From Anthoceros angustus (taxonomy: Eukaryota > Streptophyta > Anthocerotopsida > Anthocerotales > Anthocerotaceae), in the NCBI GenBank assembly GCA_010909165.1, contig MU008218.1, positions 179,757 through 243,756 on the forward strand: a stretch of DNA of 64,000 nt. Reading direction: 5' to 3'. The notes under the pieces are model-generated. The model had not been told where the DNA came from, did no database searches, and worked only from the letters and a program-made list of their open reading frames with translations. Positions 10,267 through 24,300 of this stretch are shown here, piece by piece; positions within the stretch are counted from its first letter, which is position 1; each line of letters opens with the position of its first letter. Both the position numbers and the translations under genes were made by a program.

Positions 10267-11157
10267 GTGTTTGTGTATAGGTATTGCAACCATTAGTTCT
10301 TGGTACCAGACAAAAGCTTGAGAGGAACATCCGGTAGGTTTCAAAGCCACGCTTTCCTGTGTCACTAATTTGACCTCAAATGCGTTCGCCGCCCAAGGAG
10401 CTATGGAGAGAGTGAAATTGAAGGCCCACCTATTGCAAATTTTTGATGCAGCATGAAATCAAGGTAGAACATGGAGTGCGATCATGAGCACACCATGATG
10501 GTGCTTGCAAAAGCTTTATGCGAGCTAAGTTGAAGGTCACAACTAACGAGGTCTAATATATAGAGCATGTCACGCCACTCGTTGATGGTGAGGAGTATAT
10601 AGCCAAGACAATAGTCTTCACTCCCCGCAATGTATGGCTCAGCCAAAAATGGCTGAGGTGGAGGAGACAAAATGAGGTGGAGACCAAACATTTTTGGGGG
10701 CGGAATGGAGCCACAGTGAAGAGCGGGAGTGAAGAATGGAGAGCCAATAATATAGGTGAAAATGGAGAGCCAACATGAGTGAACCTATCGGGCTTATACT
10801 TCACTCAAACGTAATATATTCTCTAATATTCTCGTACTCTTTATGTTCGTCTATTAAAAGATAAGTTAAATAAGGATTTGAAGTACAATATATGGTGCAT
10901 ATAAAATAAAGAGTTAACGATAGGTACCTTTCATTGAAAAATTGAGGATTAAGTTAGTGAAGTATTAGTTAGCTAATTTGATCATCAATAAAAAAAACTG
11001 ATTAACATAGTGATAATAAATCTTCATATGAACTTCAATAAAATAAAAATTAATTGAACCATCGATGACATACATGGTTGTCGAGAAAAATATAAAAGCT
11101 TGTTCTATATATGTAACGCTATACCTTCATTAATCATCACAAATTTTTGATGTCAAT

Positions 11158-14100
11158 ATGGATGCCATAATTGCTAGAAAAGTTATAGATGATATTATGC
11201 CCTATGAGAAAAAAATAAATTATTATTTCGTAGATGCACTATTTGTACATGAAACTTTCTATGAACCACAAAACAAAGAGAATAAGAAGGTATATTAACA
11301 TTCTTCACCTTTTTATAATATTTTATTTTATTTCTTTGTTTTTCTTCCTTACGTAAGGCTATGATTGATTGCGCATACCTTAAGCGATATGAGTTTATAG
11401 GGATTTTGTGTTAAGTTTCTTGATCTCAACATTCTTCTACGAAAATTATCCGGACGTACATTCGCACGTTAAGCGATATCACGCAGTGAATAACGGCCAC
11501 TTGGCTACTATTTGTGTGAAACAAGGTATTGTTAGATACTTTGTATACATGTTTGAATCTATTGTATAAAACAAGCAACTGTTAGATACTATGTATGCAT
11601 GTTTGAATCTTTGTATGAAACAAAATCCGTTAGATACCATGTATACATACTTGAATCTATTGAATGAAATACGGTACTTTTAGATACTTTGTATACATGC
11701 TTCATCTATTGCTTCATGCCTTCATGTTTGCTATTATGACGAATGTGTAAAGGATCCTCACTTGCTACTTTGTATGTTTAAAGGTATTCAATGCTTTCGT
11801 CATAGATTTTGGATTATGATACGATCGTGGAGGAACTTATTATTCCAGCTGAAGAAGATCATATACCATGGGGCACAATGAAAGCGACATGTAAGTATTT
11901 TGTTATTGGTATAGTATTTCAACTTGTATCATTAGGACATATCCATATGTTCAATACGTTCTTTAGAGTGTTAACACGAGTTTTCTATACATATTGAGCC
12001 TCGTGTGTTTGGATTTGATATTTTGTTTAATACTAATATCGGTATTACTACACCTGATTTTGCCAACTATTATGAAAGTATTCTTGGAGTTATATATGTT
12101 GATAGTAACTATAACATTCGGAGGTGAAAAGAATTATCAAACCACTTTATTCACGAATAAAGAAGTTTACTCCATGGAACTTGCCACAAAATCTGTTAAA
12201 TGCGCTACAAGAGATATGCCGGTGAAAGGTCTCAATGGGAGGTAGAGTGGAAAGTTTTAGAAGATGGAACCACAAAGGCTAAAGGAATAGTAGCGACAAT
12301 AGAAGACAAGCCTCGACATATTGTGATGCCGCGAATCGAACCATACGTCGGTAAGAAAGCGACAAGGATAAATCTAGCGAGCGTATGCTACCACAACTAC
12401 AATTACTTTTATTGTACTTATTTTGAATGTACTAGATGTTTACTTATTGACCTTTCAAATATGTGCTAATTATTACAGATAAGTGTTATGATGCGAGCTT
12501 ACCCGATTTTAGAAGAAAAACTTCTAGCGTGCAATGTAAATTTTTTAAACTTTCATTTATTTAAATTATACTAAATTTTTTCTCTTATCTTCATACATAT
12601 AAAACAAATTTCTTTTATGGATTAATGGGCTGCTGAGCTAATTTTTTCAATCTAACTTTTGCGCTTACTATGTGCAGAAAGCAGTGCAAATTGAAGCCCC
12701 TTACAATCCAATCACATGGACGAAGATGTACAGAGATGGGCGAGGCATTGAACTATCAATTTCATCATAAGTTCATTGTACGGGATATTTATGCGCCTTC
12801 AAGTGACCAACAAATTCAGTGGATAACTTTCAAACTAATTTTATTTATTCCTATTATAAATATAGTATTACCTCTAAAAGGTTAACTTTTCTTAGATTTA
12901 TGTTTTGGTTTATGAGGCACATTGATGTTTTAGACAATGCACTATGTTTTAATGATCATAATATTATTATTCATAAAATGTTAACAAATCTAATCTTAAT
13001 GGTTGTAGTACATGGAGCGCCTAGCATTTTGGGTGACGCGTGCTTGGCTTCCTAGTATCCAAGCACACATTCAAGTATATCCAAACGAAGATTACGGAAA
13101 GTTAAGCGACTTGAGAGCAAGATAAACAATGGGCACTTGGCAAATGTATTTATGGACAAGGGCATAGCTCAATGTTTCACGAATAGAGCGACAATGATAT
13201 TGTCAAAGATCTCAATGCGAAAAGGACAACAAGCATTACATGGGGTAGTCCAAGAAGGCATCAGTCAACATACTTCATCATATTTGTTTCAAACTTTAAA
13301 TTTTATTGTTTTTGAGCTAGATAATATTGAAACAAGACATGTTTCTTGGTTCAGTTTTGATTACTTGAACTATCATTGGCGCAATATTTTGGGATATGCG
13401 GTTTGATGAGGAGAAAGTGTATGATTTTACGTCAACTTATTGATAGTATCACAAGTTCCAGTGGAAGACCTGCCGATAAACCCAAATCCGTCTTGTCCAG
13501 GAGGCATGTCGAGAAAAAGGAATAAACTTTGTTACAACATATGAAAATCTAGATGGTACTCACTTGAAGATGGTCTGGGAGTTTTAATCGATCCAAGGAG
13601 GCCACAAGATCCCTTGTTGACGATGACATCGGATCCTTCATCAAGTCAAAAGGCGGCCGTATAAATTTAGCGAGAAGATAAAACCATATTTGGAGGTACC
13701 CTCTCGTGAATCTCTTGGATAGTTTTTAGATGTTTGTCAACTCGACATGAAATACTAATCCCTTGTTTTGTAATGTGTTAGGGCTTACCAACTTGCAAAC
13801 AAGAGAATTCAAGAATGCATCGTAATGTTCACACTTCCCTCTTTCTTTTCTTGACTTTGACATTTGTTTTGTGGATAAATTTCAATATTCAAGTCAATCT
13901 AATTGAACTCCTCGGTGACATGCAACGTCAAGAGTTGATAAGTGCGCTCGACTGATTTGGAAAAATTGGAGGTATTGTGTTTTCGCATGAAATATGGAAA
14001 ACCTAAAATTAAACTCTTGAGAGAAGAAGGTCCTCCAAATTGCAAAAGTAAGATTTGAAGTTATTTGAAAAATAATGTTTATTTATTAACTATGTTTTTG

Positions 14101-14690
14101 TACTAAACAATTTTTTAATTTTAACCATGCATTACTTATATGGTGAATATTGATGTACCTCAATTTGGTACAATGGGTGCCTTGCGACCCAAAGCCTAAA
14201 ATGTTATTAGCTCGACACTCGCCATTATACAAATGCTCACAAAGTTGGAAGTATCCTCGAATGATCCGAAAAGGCCAAAAGTAACCTTGTACAAATTTGA
14301 ATTTTGTACAAGTTTGCGAAGTTATGATTGGAGATTTCGCTTTGAGACTTCATTTTAAGGAGGATTTAGTCTTTAGAATACATTTGATATGGTAAAAGCG
14401 ATAAAACTTCTAAAGTTACTCATAATCTAAATCTTGCGTGGATTTTCTTTGAGATGAACATGATGTCATAAATAGACCTTACCGTTATCGTTTGATTGTC
14501 AACCTACACTCCGCATTCATATATATGAGCAGGACATTTTCCCAAAGAATTCCTGCACACAAGGCCTCGGATTCACAGTAGGTTAGCACGCTTCCAATGT
14601 CTAAGCAGAATTGCAAAACAATTGCAAATCCGCTCGTCTTCCTACAAGTGAATCGTGCGCAGCCGATTCACCGGGTGTGACACAATTCTA
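11158..14690 (+). CDS. Unidentified intron-rich gene, copy 1
   Basis: I do not recognise the family. Short coding-like blocks with splice-like edges alternate with AT-rich DNA: 11158-11289 (MDAIIARKVIDDIM, FVHETFYEPQNKEN, donor GTATATT), 11808-11890 (VEELIIPAEEDHIPWGTMK, donor GTAAGT), about 12160-12350 (EVEWKVLEDGTTKAKGIVAT), 12479-12535, 12676-12830 (LNYQFHHKFIVRDIYAPSSD), about 13010-13310 (GQQALHGVVQEGISQHTSSY), 13490-13690 (EKGINFVTTYENLDGTHLKM) and further blocks to 14690 (EELQNNLQIRLVF in copy 2). The same blocks survive in copy 2, while the intervening DNA is equally conserved, so selection on protein is not proven. It could be a host gene or part of a large DNA transposon. Exon limits are estimates. 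Confidence 0.5.
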
Positions 14691-14875
14691 GGCAACCCAA
14701 CCAAATAAGCGAGTCCGAACGAGGTGGATCGTCGCCGATTTTCTAACTCTTTGTGTTATGATGAGAGGTGAGCGATTGATGTTAGCCAACCGTGTCCTCG
14801 GTTTGGGCCGGTGGAGTTAGGCAAACACGTTCACACGCGGTGAGCACTGGCGCTGCCGTTATTTTCCACGATCGA

Positions 14876-16320
14876 CTAGGCGCAACCCGCAACAACCAAT
14901 AGCAAATCGATGCACCGCAGTACCCATCCGTCACAACAATGTCTCTCCATTCAAGCCTTGACATGATCTCTATGGGCTGCAATCATTGCACATGTATAGA
15001 TTCTTGGTTACCGCCGAGCTATCCTCGAGTGTTCAAGAGGCTAAAAGCTAGAGCTAGCTTCTCAAAGATGCCCACAAAGTACATCTTTCTTTCCTTCTCA
15101 AGTACACCGGCTATACCAAATTTGTGTGAGGGTCGTGGCCTCCTTCACACCTTTAGGTGGGCATTTGTGCTCTCTTCCAAGCAAATGTCCTCTCTTCTTT
15201 CTCAACCAAATCCATGTACTTGCTTAATCACGTCCATGCTTGCAAAAGCGCGTAGGTTTCTTATTAGCTACTACTACCCTTCTTTGTGTTTCAATCATGT
15301 TACGTCGGTCTATCTACATACTGCATCACCATAGGCATTGGCCGTGAGCACATTGCTCTGGGCCGCTTCCTAGGGGTCCGGCTTACAATGCTTTCAAAAC
15401 CCCACATCGCCTCTATATCTCCATGACTTTGCAGGCATTCAACAAAACATCAAGCCCATAGCATTACTTATTAAATTGGTTGGCCCTCCGGTGATAATAG
15501 CATCTTCTCTACCTCTAAATTGCCCGGCCGCCCAAGAAGATCAATCATGTAGGCGTAATGGTCAATAGGAGGTTTAATGCCATCTTTGTTGACCATGGAA
15601 TCGAAGTGCTGCGACCCTCATGGGCGATCCCATATGCATGATTTGCATGCTCCTAAAAGGCAAGTGAGCAAGCACCATCAAGGCGAATGCCCGGCGTAGC
15701 TAACATCTCCTCAAAACAAGCTAGTGCATTGTGGCCACCATCACAAGCACCATACCCGAGATGTGGTGGTCCATCATATGTCACCACATCCTGCTGACCC
15801 ATCTTTGTCAAAAGCGTGGTGTGCATCGTCGATGGTTCACCACATTTTGCATATGTCCACCAGCAAGTGCCCAACACTACATTATCTGAGTCCTCTTTCA
15901 ACACGATAATTTTGAAGCGGCTCAATATCTGAGCTTCCTACAAAATGGAAGCCGCTTAGGAAAACACGACAACTAAACATAGCTCCTACATTTGTAGTGA
16001 ATTCACATGGTTTCTAGGTTTAGGGTTTTATAAAAGAGCATTTACAACATCGAGCTAGATAGTCATTAGTGGTCGTGGCGCGGCATGCACGGCCAGATTT
16101 CTGACAATCCAAAAATATGGCGTACATAGATTACCCAAAAATAGCGTTTGGCATACATGCATGCTAAGGTAAAAGCAGTGGTGAAGCCTGGCGCCCACCC
16201 TGACATGTTTGATAAATGTAAGCGGCCTAAAACAATTTGATCAGCTGATCTAAGTAGAAAGGTCTTCCATTCCGGTTTGAGTCTCGGAGGCATTTTCCAA
16301 GCCGCGCTATTCATGACCAC
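14876..16320 (-). CDS. PPR protein with DYW-like domain, copy 1 (C-terminal part)
   Basis: PLS-type pentatricopeptide proteins bind organellar RNA; those with DYW domains perform C-to-U editing in plastids and mitochondria. From right to left the minus strand shows LACMYAK...IYVRHIF (16110-16180), VVLGT..WTYAKCG, GQQDVVTYDG, LGYGACDGGHNALACFEEML, a decayed GACGHAG..HEG..HFDSM stretch, then the DYW region: EKLALAFGLL-type block (about 15040), CMCNDC-type CxxC block as YMCNDC (14980-14999) and RLEWRDIVVTDGY (14930-14970). The HxE...CxxC order of the deaminase fold is present, but the C-terminus ends CCG..A-stop at 14876-14878 and not DYW. Several one-base indels. N-terminal limit not determined; an AAACCCTAAACCT telo-box lies inside at 16010-16036. 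Confidence 0.75.
16010..16040 (-). promoter_or_regulatory. Telo-box next to a TATA-like element
   Basis: The minus strand reads TTTTATAAAACCCTAAACCT. AAACCCTAA is the plant telo-box, common close to transcription starts, and TTTATAAAA is TATA-like. The same pair is kept in copy 2 (27100-27130). It lies between PPR-like blocks, so it may be an intronic chance match. Confidence 0.3.
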
Positions 16321-16332
16321 TTCCAGGTCCTT

Positions 16333-18243
16333 TTAGTGAGCATGCTCCGTATTTTCAAAGTTATCATTTTCTTCCATAGCATTATCTTCGTCGATATGGT
16401 CTTCTTCCACCATTGTTGGAGTCGTTTTGGGTCCAAAGCAGCATCTAGGGGTCCTGCTGCCCATCGTCCGGGATGTCACCGATATTCTCCTTCCTTCATT
16501 GGTATCAAACAAAACAATGTGCGATCGAGACTCATCCTTTTTGGACAAACTCACCTCTTTTGCAGAACTAGGTCGGGCCCCGGCGATGTGGTTCATGATT
16601 CAACTCTTCTTCTACGTCCGGCGCCCGTAGCCATGGATCCTCCGAGGAATAAACTTTTTGCACCTCTTGTCTTGCTCGATTGCAGAATGCGATTGCGTTA
16701 GCAAAGCCGCCAAAGTTGTTGACCCACTCGACCAAGCATCTAGAATCCAATCCCCTCCTTGAGAAGCTTTTGATGAGCCTCATCGTCAAAGCCAAAGGCC
16801 TTTGATAAGCACGGACCACTTGTCCAATGATGTGTACAACAACGTCTTCACCAACATGGGATGCAGATGACGCCCATTGTTGAAAGACCCATGGATGTTA
16901 GTGGGGATCATGGAAACTTTGGTCTTCTTGCTATCCGATGTTTAACCCCACCCTAGGTTGGCGTACTCCATAATGTCGTATCCACCCAAGTCGTTGTGCA
17001 TATTTGTTTTGACAAACGTCCGCATATACTCCGGAAGATTCAACTTTTGTCCTCCGCCATTCGATCTTCCTCTCTCGCTCAATGCCTCATTAGTCGAATG
17101 CCCTAAAATATCTAGGACCGGCCCATCCTCTTCATCCAAGGCCCAAACTCATTGTCTTCTTCATCTTCTACAAAATGTCTCCTTGTGCGAAAGCTTCAAG
17201 ACCTTGTCGAGTACTCCGATGTGAGATTTCTACTTTGAGTTTTGATGGATTGTGTTATCATCAAGACAAGGCCCTCACACAGCTCCCAGTGAACATCAAA
17301 ATTCCGGATCAACATTCCTTAGTACAAGACATGAATGTTTCGACTTACGTTCAAAGCACAAGCAAAGATATCACGAGTTCTTGCAAATAACACTTACACT
17401 CTATGCACATAGCGCCTCATGAAATTTCGGAGATACATCTCCGGGCTCGCACTCGGGCATTGAAGTTAGACATACTCGATTACCAAATACACATGTGCCG
17501 TCATTGTCACGGAAGAGTATCAAATTCATAGGGTCTTCCTATGCGAGCACTTGGAACTCGTAACCTCGTGCTCCAAGGCAAGTGTGCCCACACAACCGCC
17601 CTCACTCTTTGGTTCGGCGGAGCTCGCGTGTCCATACATCCACAACTTCAGCATTGGAGTCCACATAACGTTCTCTGTCAAGCTCCCTAGCACGAGTGAA
17701 AAACCATTCGGGGCCTAAAACTTAAAGGCGGGGCCAAACGGTTGGCCCTGTTCCTCGCCTTCACCGACGCGCGAGAGGTCGCGTCCACCATGACTTCAAC
17801 CAAAGCGACTATGGTGGATGCGAGCTCCACCACGGTGCTTGGCGCATGGCTCGCCTTGACCGCAGAGCCGGGCGATGATGCTGAGGCGGTGCATCCACAA
17901 TTTCAGAGGGCGACATCGTGGCGATTCGCGGTGTGTGCGCTGCGCCACGGAGTGCAAGACTCCCATCAGCTGAAATTGCTGCAAAATTTCAAGAGGTCAA
18001 GAAGGAAGAAAAGGGGTAGGCGTGCGGTGGTGCCCGCCTGTAAGCATGTTGATGGAGCCGATGGTCGCCTCTCATGCGGTAATGATGAAGACGCCCCGGT
18101 GCTAGATCTTGTGCTCGCAAGTTTTGATGGGAAGGAGCGGCGTCTTGGAAAACTGCTGGAATGTGAGTTGGGAGCATCGCCCCAAGCACTTGTTCACAAT
18201 GGTCGATTTCACGGTAGGTTTCAAAGCCACGCTTTCCTGTCAC
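16333..18243 (-). other. Coding-like minus-strand stretch upstream of the PPR region
   Basis: Minus-strand frames such as KLNLPEYMRTFVKTNMHNDL (16942-17139), SRCLVEWVNNFGGFANAIAF (16568-16819) and a 84-codon frame at 17989-18243 recur at the matching places in copy 2 (35000-36934). I cannot assign a family. They might be N-terminal exons of the PPR gene or another gene. Confidence 0.35.
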
Positions 18244-18319
18244 TAATTTGACCTCCGTCGTTCGCCTTCGCCCAAGACTATGGAGAGAGTGAAATTGAAG
18301 GCCCAGCCTATTGCAAATT

Positions 18320-21300
18320 CGTTGATCGACATGAAATGCAGTAGAATATGGGTACGATCATGAGCACACCATGATGGTGCCGCTTTATCGACTAAGCTTT
18401 GAAGGTCACAACTAACACGAGGTCTAATATATAGAGCATGTCACGCCCACTGCTGATGGTGAGGAGTATATAGCCAGCACCAAATCTTCACTCCCGCAGT
18501 AGAGGGCTGCAGCCTCAAAAATGGGGGTGAGGTGGAGGGAGAGATGCCGAGGTGGAGACCCAACATTTTTTGAGGAATGGAGCCGCAGTGAAGAGCGGGG
18601 GCTGAAGAATGGAGAGCCAATAATATAGGTGAAAATGGAGAGCCAACATGAGTGAACCTATCAGCTTATACTTCACTCGGGCGTAATATATTCTCTAATA
18701 TTCTCGTACTCTTTATGTCTGCTTCTATTAAAAGACAAGTTAAATAAGGATTTGAAGTACAATATATGGTGCATATAAAATAAAGAGTTAACGATGGGTA
18801 CCTTTCATTGAAAAATTGAGGATTAAGTTAGTGAAGTATTAGTTAGCTAATTTGATCATCAATAAAAAAAACTGATTAACATAGTGATAATAAATCTTCA
18901 TATGAACTTCAATAAAATAAAAATTAATTGAACCATCGATGACATACATGGTTGTCGAGAAAAATATAAAAGCTTGTTCTATATATGTAACGCCATACCT
19001 TCCGTTAATCATCACAAATTTTTGATGTCAATATGGATGCCATAATTGCTAGAAAAGTTATAGATGATATTATGCCTCAAAAAATAAATTATTATTTCAG
19101 AGATGCACTATTTGTACATGAAACTTTCTATGAACCACAAAACAAAGAGAATACAAGGTGTATATTAACATTCTTCACCTTTTTATAATATTTTATTTTA
19201 TTTCTTTGTTTTTCTTCCTTACGTAAGGCTATGATTGATTCGCGCCTTAAGCGATATGAGTTTATAGGGATTTTGTGTTAAGTTTCTTGATCTCAACATT
19301 CTTCGAAAATTATCCGACGTACGTTACAGCACGTTAACTGATGCAGCATGAAATCAAGGTAGAATATGGGTACGATCATGAGCACACCATGATGGTGCTG
19401 CTTTATGCGAGCTAAGCTGAAGGTCACAACTAACCTGAGGTCTAATATATAGCATGTCACGCCACTCGTTGATGGTGAGGAGTATATAGCCAGCCGCAAT
19501 CCGTCTTCACTCCCCTGCAATGTAGGGCTGCAGCCCAAAAATGGGCTGAGGTGGAGGAGACAGCCTGCCGAGGTGGAGACCCAACATTTTTGGGGGGAAT
19601 GGAGAGCCACAACGAGTGAAGAGCGGTGAAGAATGGAGAGCCAATAATATAGGTGAAAATGGAGAGCCAACATGAGTGAACCTATCGCTTATATACTTCA
19701 CTCACGTAATATATTCTAATATTCTCGCATTTTTATGTTCGCTCATTAAAAGACAAGTTAAATAAGGATTTGAAGTACAATATATGGTGCATATAAAATA
19801 AAGAGTTAACGCATGGGTACCTTTCATTGAAAAATTGAGGATTAAGTTAGTGAAGTATTAGTTAGCTAATTTGATCATCAATAAAAAAAACTGATTAACA
19901 TAGTGATAATAAATCTTCATATGAACTTCAATAAAATAAAAATTAATTGAACCATCGATGACATACATGGTTGTCGAGAAAAATATAAAAGCTTGTTCTA
20001 TATATGTAACGCCATACCTTCCGTTAATCATCACAAATTTTTGATGTCAATATGGATGCCATAATTGCTAGAAAAGTTATAGATGATATTATGCCTCAAA
20101 AAATAAATTATTATTTCAGAGATGCACTATTTGTACATGAAACTTTCTATGAACCACAAAACAAAGAGAATACAAGGTGTATATTAACATTCTTCACCTT
20201 TTTATAATATTTTATTTTATTTCTTTGTTTTTCTTCCTTACGTAAGGCTATGATTGATTCGCGCCTTAAGCGATATGAGTTTATAGGGATTTTGTGTTAA
20301 GTTTCTTGATCTCAACATTCTTCGAAAATTATCCGACGTACGTTACAGCACGTTAACTGATGCAGCATGAAATCAAGGTAGAATATGGGTACGATCATGA
20401 GCACACCATGATGGTGCTGCAAAAGCTTTATGCGAGCTGTGAAGGTCACAACTAACCTGAGGTCTAATATAGAGCATGTCACGCCACTCGTTGATGGTGA
20501 GGAGTATATAGCCCAGCCGCAATCCGTCTTCACTCAAATGTAGGGCTGCAGCCTCAAAAATGGGCTGAGGTGGAGGGAGAGATGCCGAGGTGGAGACCCA
20601 ACATTTTTGGGAATGGAGCCACAACGAGTGAAGGCGGCTGGTGAAGAATGGAGAGCCAATAATATAGGTGAAAATGGAGAGCCAACATGAGTGAACCTAT
20701 CAGCTTATACTCACTTCACGGGCGTAATATATTCTCTAATATTCTCGTACTCTTTATGTTAGTCTATTAAAAGACAAGTTAAATAAGGATTTGAAGTACA
20801 ATATATGGTGCATATAAAATAAAGAGTTAACGCATGGGTACCTTTCATTGAAAAATTGAGGATTAAGTTAGTGAAGTATTAGTTAGCTAATTTGATCATC
20901 AATAAAAAAACTGATTAACATAGTGATAATAAATCTTCATATGAACTTCAATAAAATAAAAATTAATTGAACCATCGATGACATACATGGTTGTCGAGAA
21001 AAATATAAAAAGCTTGTTCTATATATGTAACGCCATACATACATTAATCATCACAAATTTTTGATGTCAATATGGATGCCATAATTGCTAGAAAAGTTAT
21101 AGATGATATTATGCCTCAGAAAAAATAAATTATTATTTCAGAGATGCACTATTTGTACATGAAACTTTCTATGAACCACAAAACAAAGAGAATACGAAGG
21201 TATATTAACATTCTTCACCTTTTTATAATATTTTATTTTATTTCTTTGTTTTTCTTCCTTACGTAAGGCTATGATTGATTCCGACCTTAAGCGATATGAG

Positions 21301-21378
21301 TTTATAGGGATTTTGTGTTAAGTTTCTTGATCTCAACATTCTTCTGAAAAATTATCCGGACGTACATTACACACGTTA
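18320..21378. repeat. Three tandem copies of a ~1,020-bp unit
   Basis: Units run about 18320-19338, 19339-20358 and 20359-21378. The first-exon ATG of the unidentified gene recurs at 19033, 20052 and 21072 (spacing 1,019 and 1,020 bp). Junctions read CACGTTAACTGATGCAGCATGAAATC. Copy 1 of the segment has this piece once. Each unit has the upstream region and first exon, so three possible promoters stand in front of one gene body. Confidence 0.88.
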
Positions 21379-24300
21379 AGCGATATGCAGTGTGAATAAC
21401 GGCCACTTACTATTTGTGTGAAACAAGGTATTGTTAGATACTTTGTATACATGTTTGAATCTATTGTATAAAACAACTGCTAGATACTATGTATGCATGT
21501 TTGAATCTTTTGTATGAAACAGTACCGTTAGATACCATGTATACATACTTGAATCTATTGAATGAATACGGTACTTTTAGATACTTTGTATACATGCTTC
21601 ATCTATTGCTTCATGCCTTCATGTTTGCTATTATGATTTAATGTGTAAAGGATCCTCACTTCGCTACTTTGTATGTTTAAAGGTATTCAATGCTTTCGTC
21701 ATAGATTTTCGGATTATGATGATCGTGGAGGAACTTATTATTCCAGCTGAAGAAGATCATATACCATGGGGCACAATGAAACGACAGGCATGTAAGTATT
21801 TTGTTATTGGTATAGTATTTCAACTTGTATCATTAGGACATATCCATATGTTCACACGTTCTTTAGAGTGTTAACACGAGTTTTCTATACATATTGAGCC
21901 TCGTGTGTTTGATTTGATATTTTGTTTAATACTAATATCGGTATTACTACACGATTTTTGCCAACTATTATGAAAGTATTCTTGGAGTTATATATGTTGA
22001 TAGTAACTATAACATTCGGAGGTGAAAAGAATTATCAAACCACTTTATTCACGAATAAAGAAGTTTACTCCATGGAACTTGCCACAAAATCCTTATGCGC
22101 TACAAGAGATATGCAGAAAGGTCTCCAATGGGAGGTAGAGTGGAAAGTTTTAGAAGATGGAACCACAAAGGCTAAAGGAATAGTAGCGACAATAGAAGAC
22201 AAGCCTCGACATATTGTGATGCACGCGAATCGAACCCGCACGTCGGTAAGAAAAGAAGGATAAATCTAGCGACGTATGCTACCACAACTACGTACTTTTA
22301 TTGTACTTATTTTGAATGTACTAGATGTTTACTTATTGACCTTTCAAATATGTGCTAATTATTACGGATAAGTGTTATGATCACGAGCTTACCCGATTTT
22401 AGAAGAAAAACTTCTAGCGTTATGTAAATTTTTAAGCTGTTTCATTTATTTAAATTATACTAAATTTTTTTCTCTTATCTTCATACATATAAAACAAATT
22501 TCTTTTATGGATTAATGGGCTCTGAGCTAATTTTTCAATCTAACTTTTAGCTACTATGTGCAATGAAAGCAAGTGCAAATTGAAGCCTTACAATCCAATC
22601 ACATGGCCGAAGATGTCTGAGGCTGGGCGGGCATTGAACTATCAATTTCATCATAAGTTCATTGTACGGGATATTTATGCGCCTTCAAGTGACCAACAAA
22701 TTGGTGGATAACTTTCAAACTAATTTTATTTATTCCTATTATAAATATAGTATTACCTCTAAAAGGTTAACTTTTCTTAGATTTATGTTTTGGTTTATGA
22801 GGCACATTGATGTTTTAGACAATGCACTATGTTTTAATGATCATAATATTATTATTCATAAAATGTTAACAAATCTAATCTTAATGGTTGTAGTACATGG
22901 GCGCCTAGCATTTTGGGTGTGACGTGCTTGGCTTCCTAGTATCCAAGCACCGATTCAAGTATATCAAGCGAAGATTCCGGAAAGTTAAGCGACTTGAGAA
23001 CAGAAGAAACAATGGGCACTTGGCAAATGTATTTATGGACAAGGGCATAGCTCAATGTTTGATCCGCATAGAGCGAACAATGATATTGTCAAAGATCTCA
23101 ATGCGAAAAGGACAACAAGCATTACATGGGGTAGTCCAAGAAGGCATCAGTCAACATACTTCATCATATTTGTTTAAAACTTTAAATTTTATTGTTTTGA
23201 GCTAGATAATATTGAAACAAGACATGTTTCTTGGTTCAGTTTTTCTGATTACTTGAACTATCATTGGCGCAATATTTTGGGATATGCGGTTTGATGAGGA
23301 GAAAGTCGAGATGATTTTACGTCAACTTATTGATAGTATCACAAGTTCCAGTGGAAGACCGGATAAACCCGGTCAAATCTTGTCCAGGAGGCATGTCAAG
23401 AAAAAGGAATAAACTTTGTTACAACATATGAAAATCTAGATGGTACTCACTTGAAGATGGTGTGGGAGTTTTAAGCGATCCAAGGAGGCCACAAGATCCC
23501 TTGTTGACGATGACATCGATCCTTCATCAAGTCAAAAGACGCGTATAAATTTAGCAGAGAAGATAAAACCATATTTGGAGGTACCCTCTCGTGAATCTCT
23601 TGGATAGTTTTAGATGTTTGTCAACTCGACATGAAATACTAATCCCTTGTTTTTGTAATGTGTTAGGGCTTACCAACTTGCAAACAAGAGAATTCAAGAA
23701 TGCATCGTAATGTTCACACTTCCCTCTTTCTTTTCTTGACTTTGACATTTGTTTGTGGATAAATTTCAATATTCAAGTCAATCTAATTGAACTCCTCACG
23801 GGTGACATGCAACGTCAAGAGTTGATAAGTGCGCTCGACCGATTTGGAAAAATTGGAGGTATTGTGTTTTCGCATGAAATATGGAAAACCTAAAATTAAA
23901 CTCTTGAGAAGAAGGTCCTCAAATTGCAAAAGTAAGATTTGAAGTTATTTGAAAAATAATGTTTATTTATTAACTATGTTTTTGTACTAAACAATTTTTA
24001 ATTTTAACCATGCAGATTACTTATATGGTGAATATTGATGTACCTCAATTTGGTACAATGGAGTGCCTTTGCGACCCAAAGCCTAAAATGTTATTAGCTC
24101 AGCACTCCGCCATTATACAAATGCTCACAAAGTTGGAAGTATCCTCGAATGATCCGAAAAGGCCAAAAGTAACCCTTGTACAAATTTGAATTTTGTACAA
24201 GTTTGCCGAGTTATGATTGGAGATTTCGTTTGAGACTTCATTTTTAAGGAGGATTTAGTCTTTAGAATACATTTGATATGGTAAAACGATAAAACTTCTA

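Larger units (their letters stand above)
10334..18208. repeat. 7.9-kb tandem segment, copy 1
   Basis: Starts at GGTAGGTTTCAAAGCCACGC and ends where the same start recurs at 18209. Copy 1 carries single versions of pieces that are multiplied in copy 2. It contains an unidentified plus-strand intron-rich gene (11158-14690), a minus-strand PPR-DYW gene (about 14876-16320) and a further minus-strand coding-like stretch to 18243. Copies differ mostly by small indels, often beside CG or GC dinucleotides, which points to consensus error in addition to true divergence. Confidence 0.85.
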
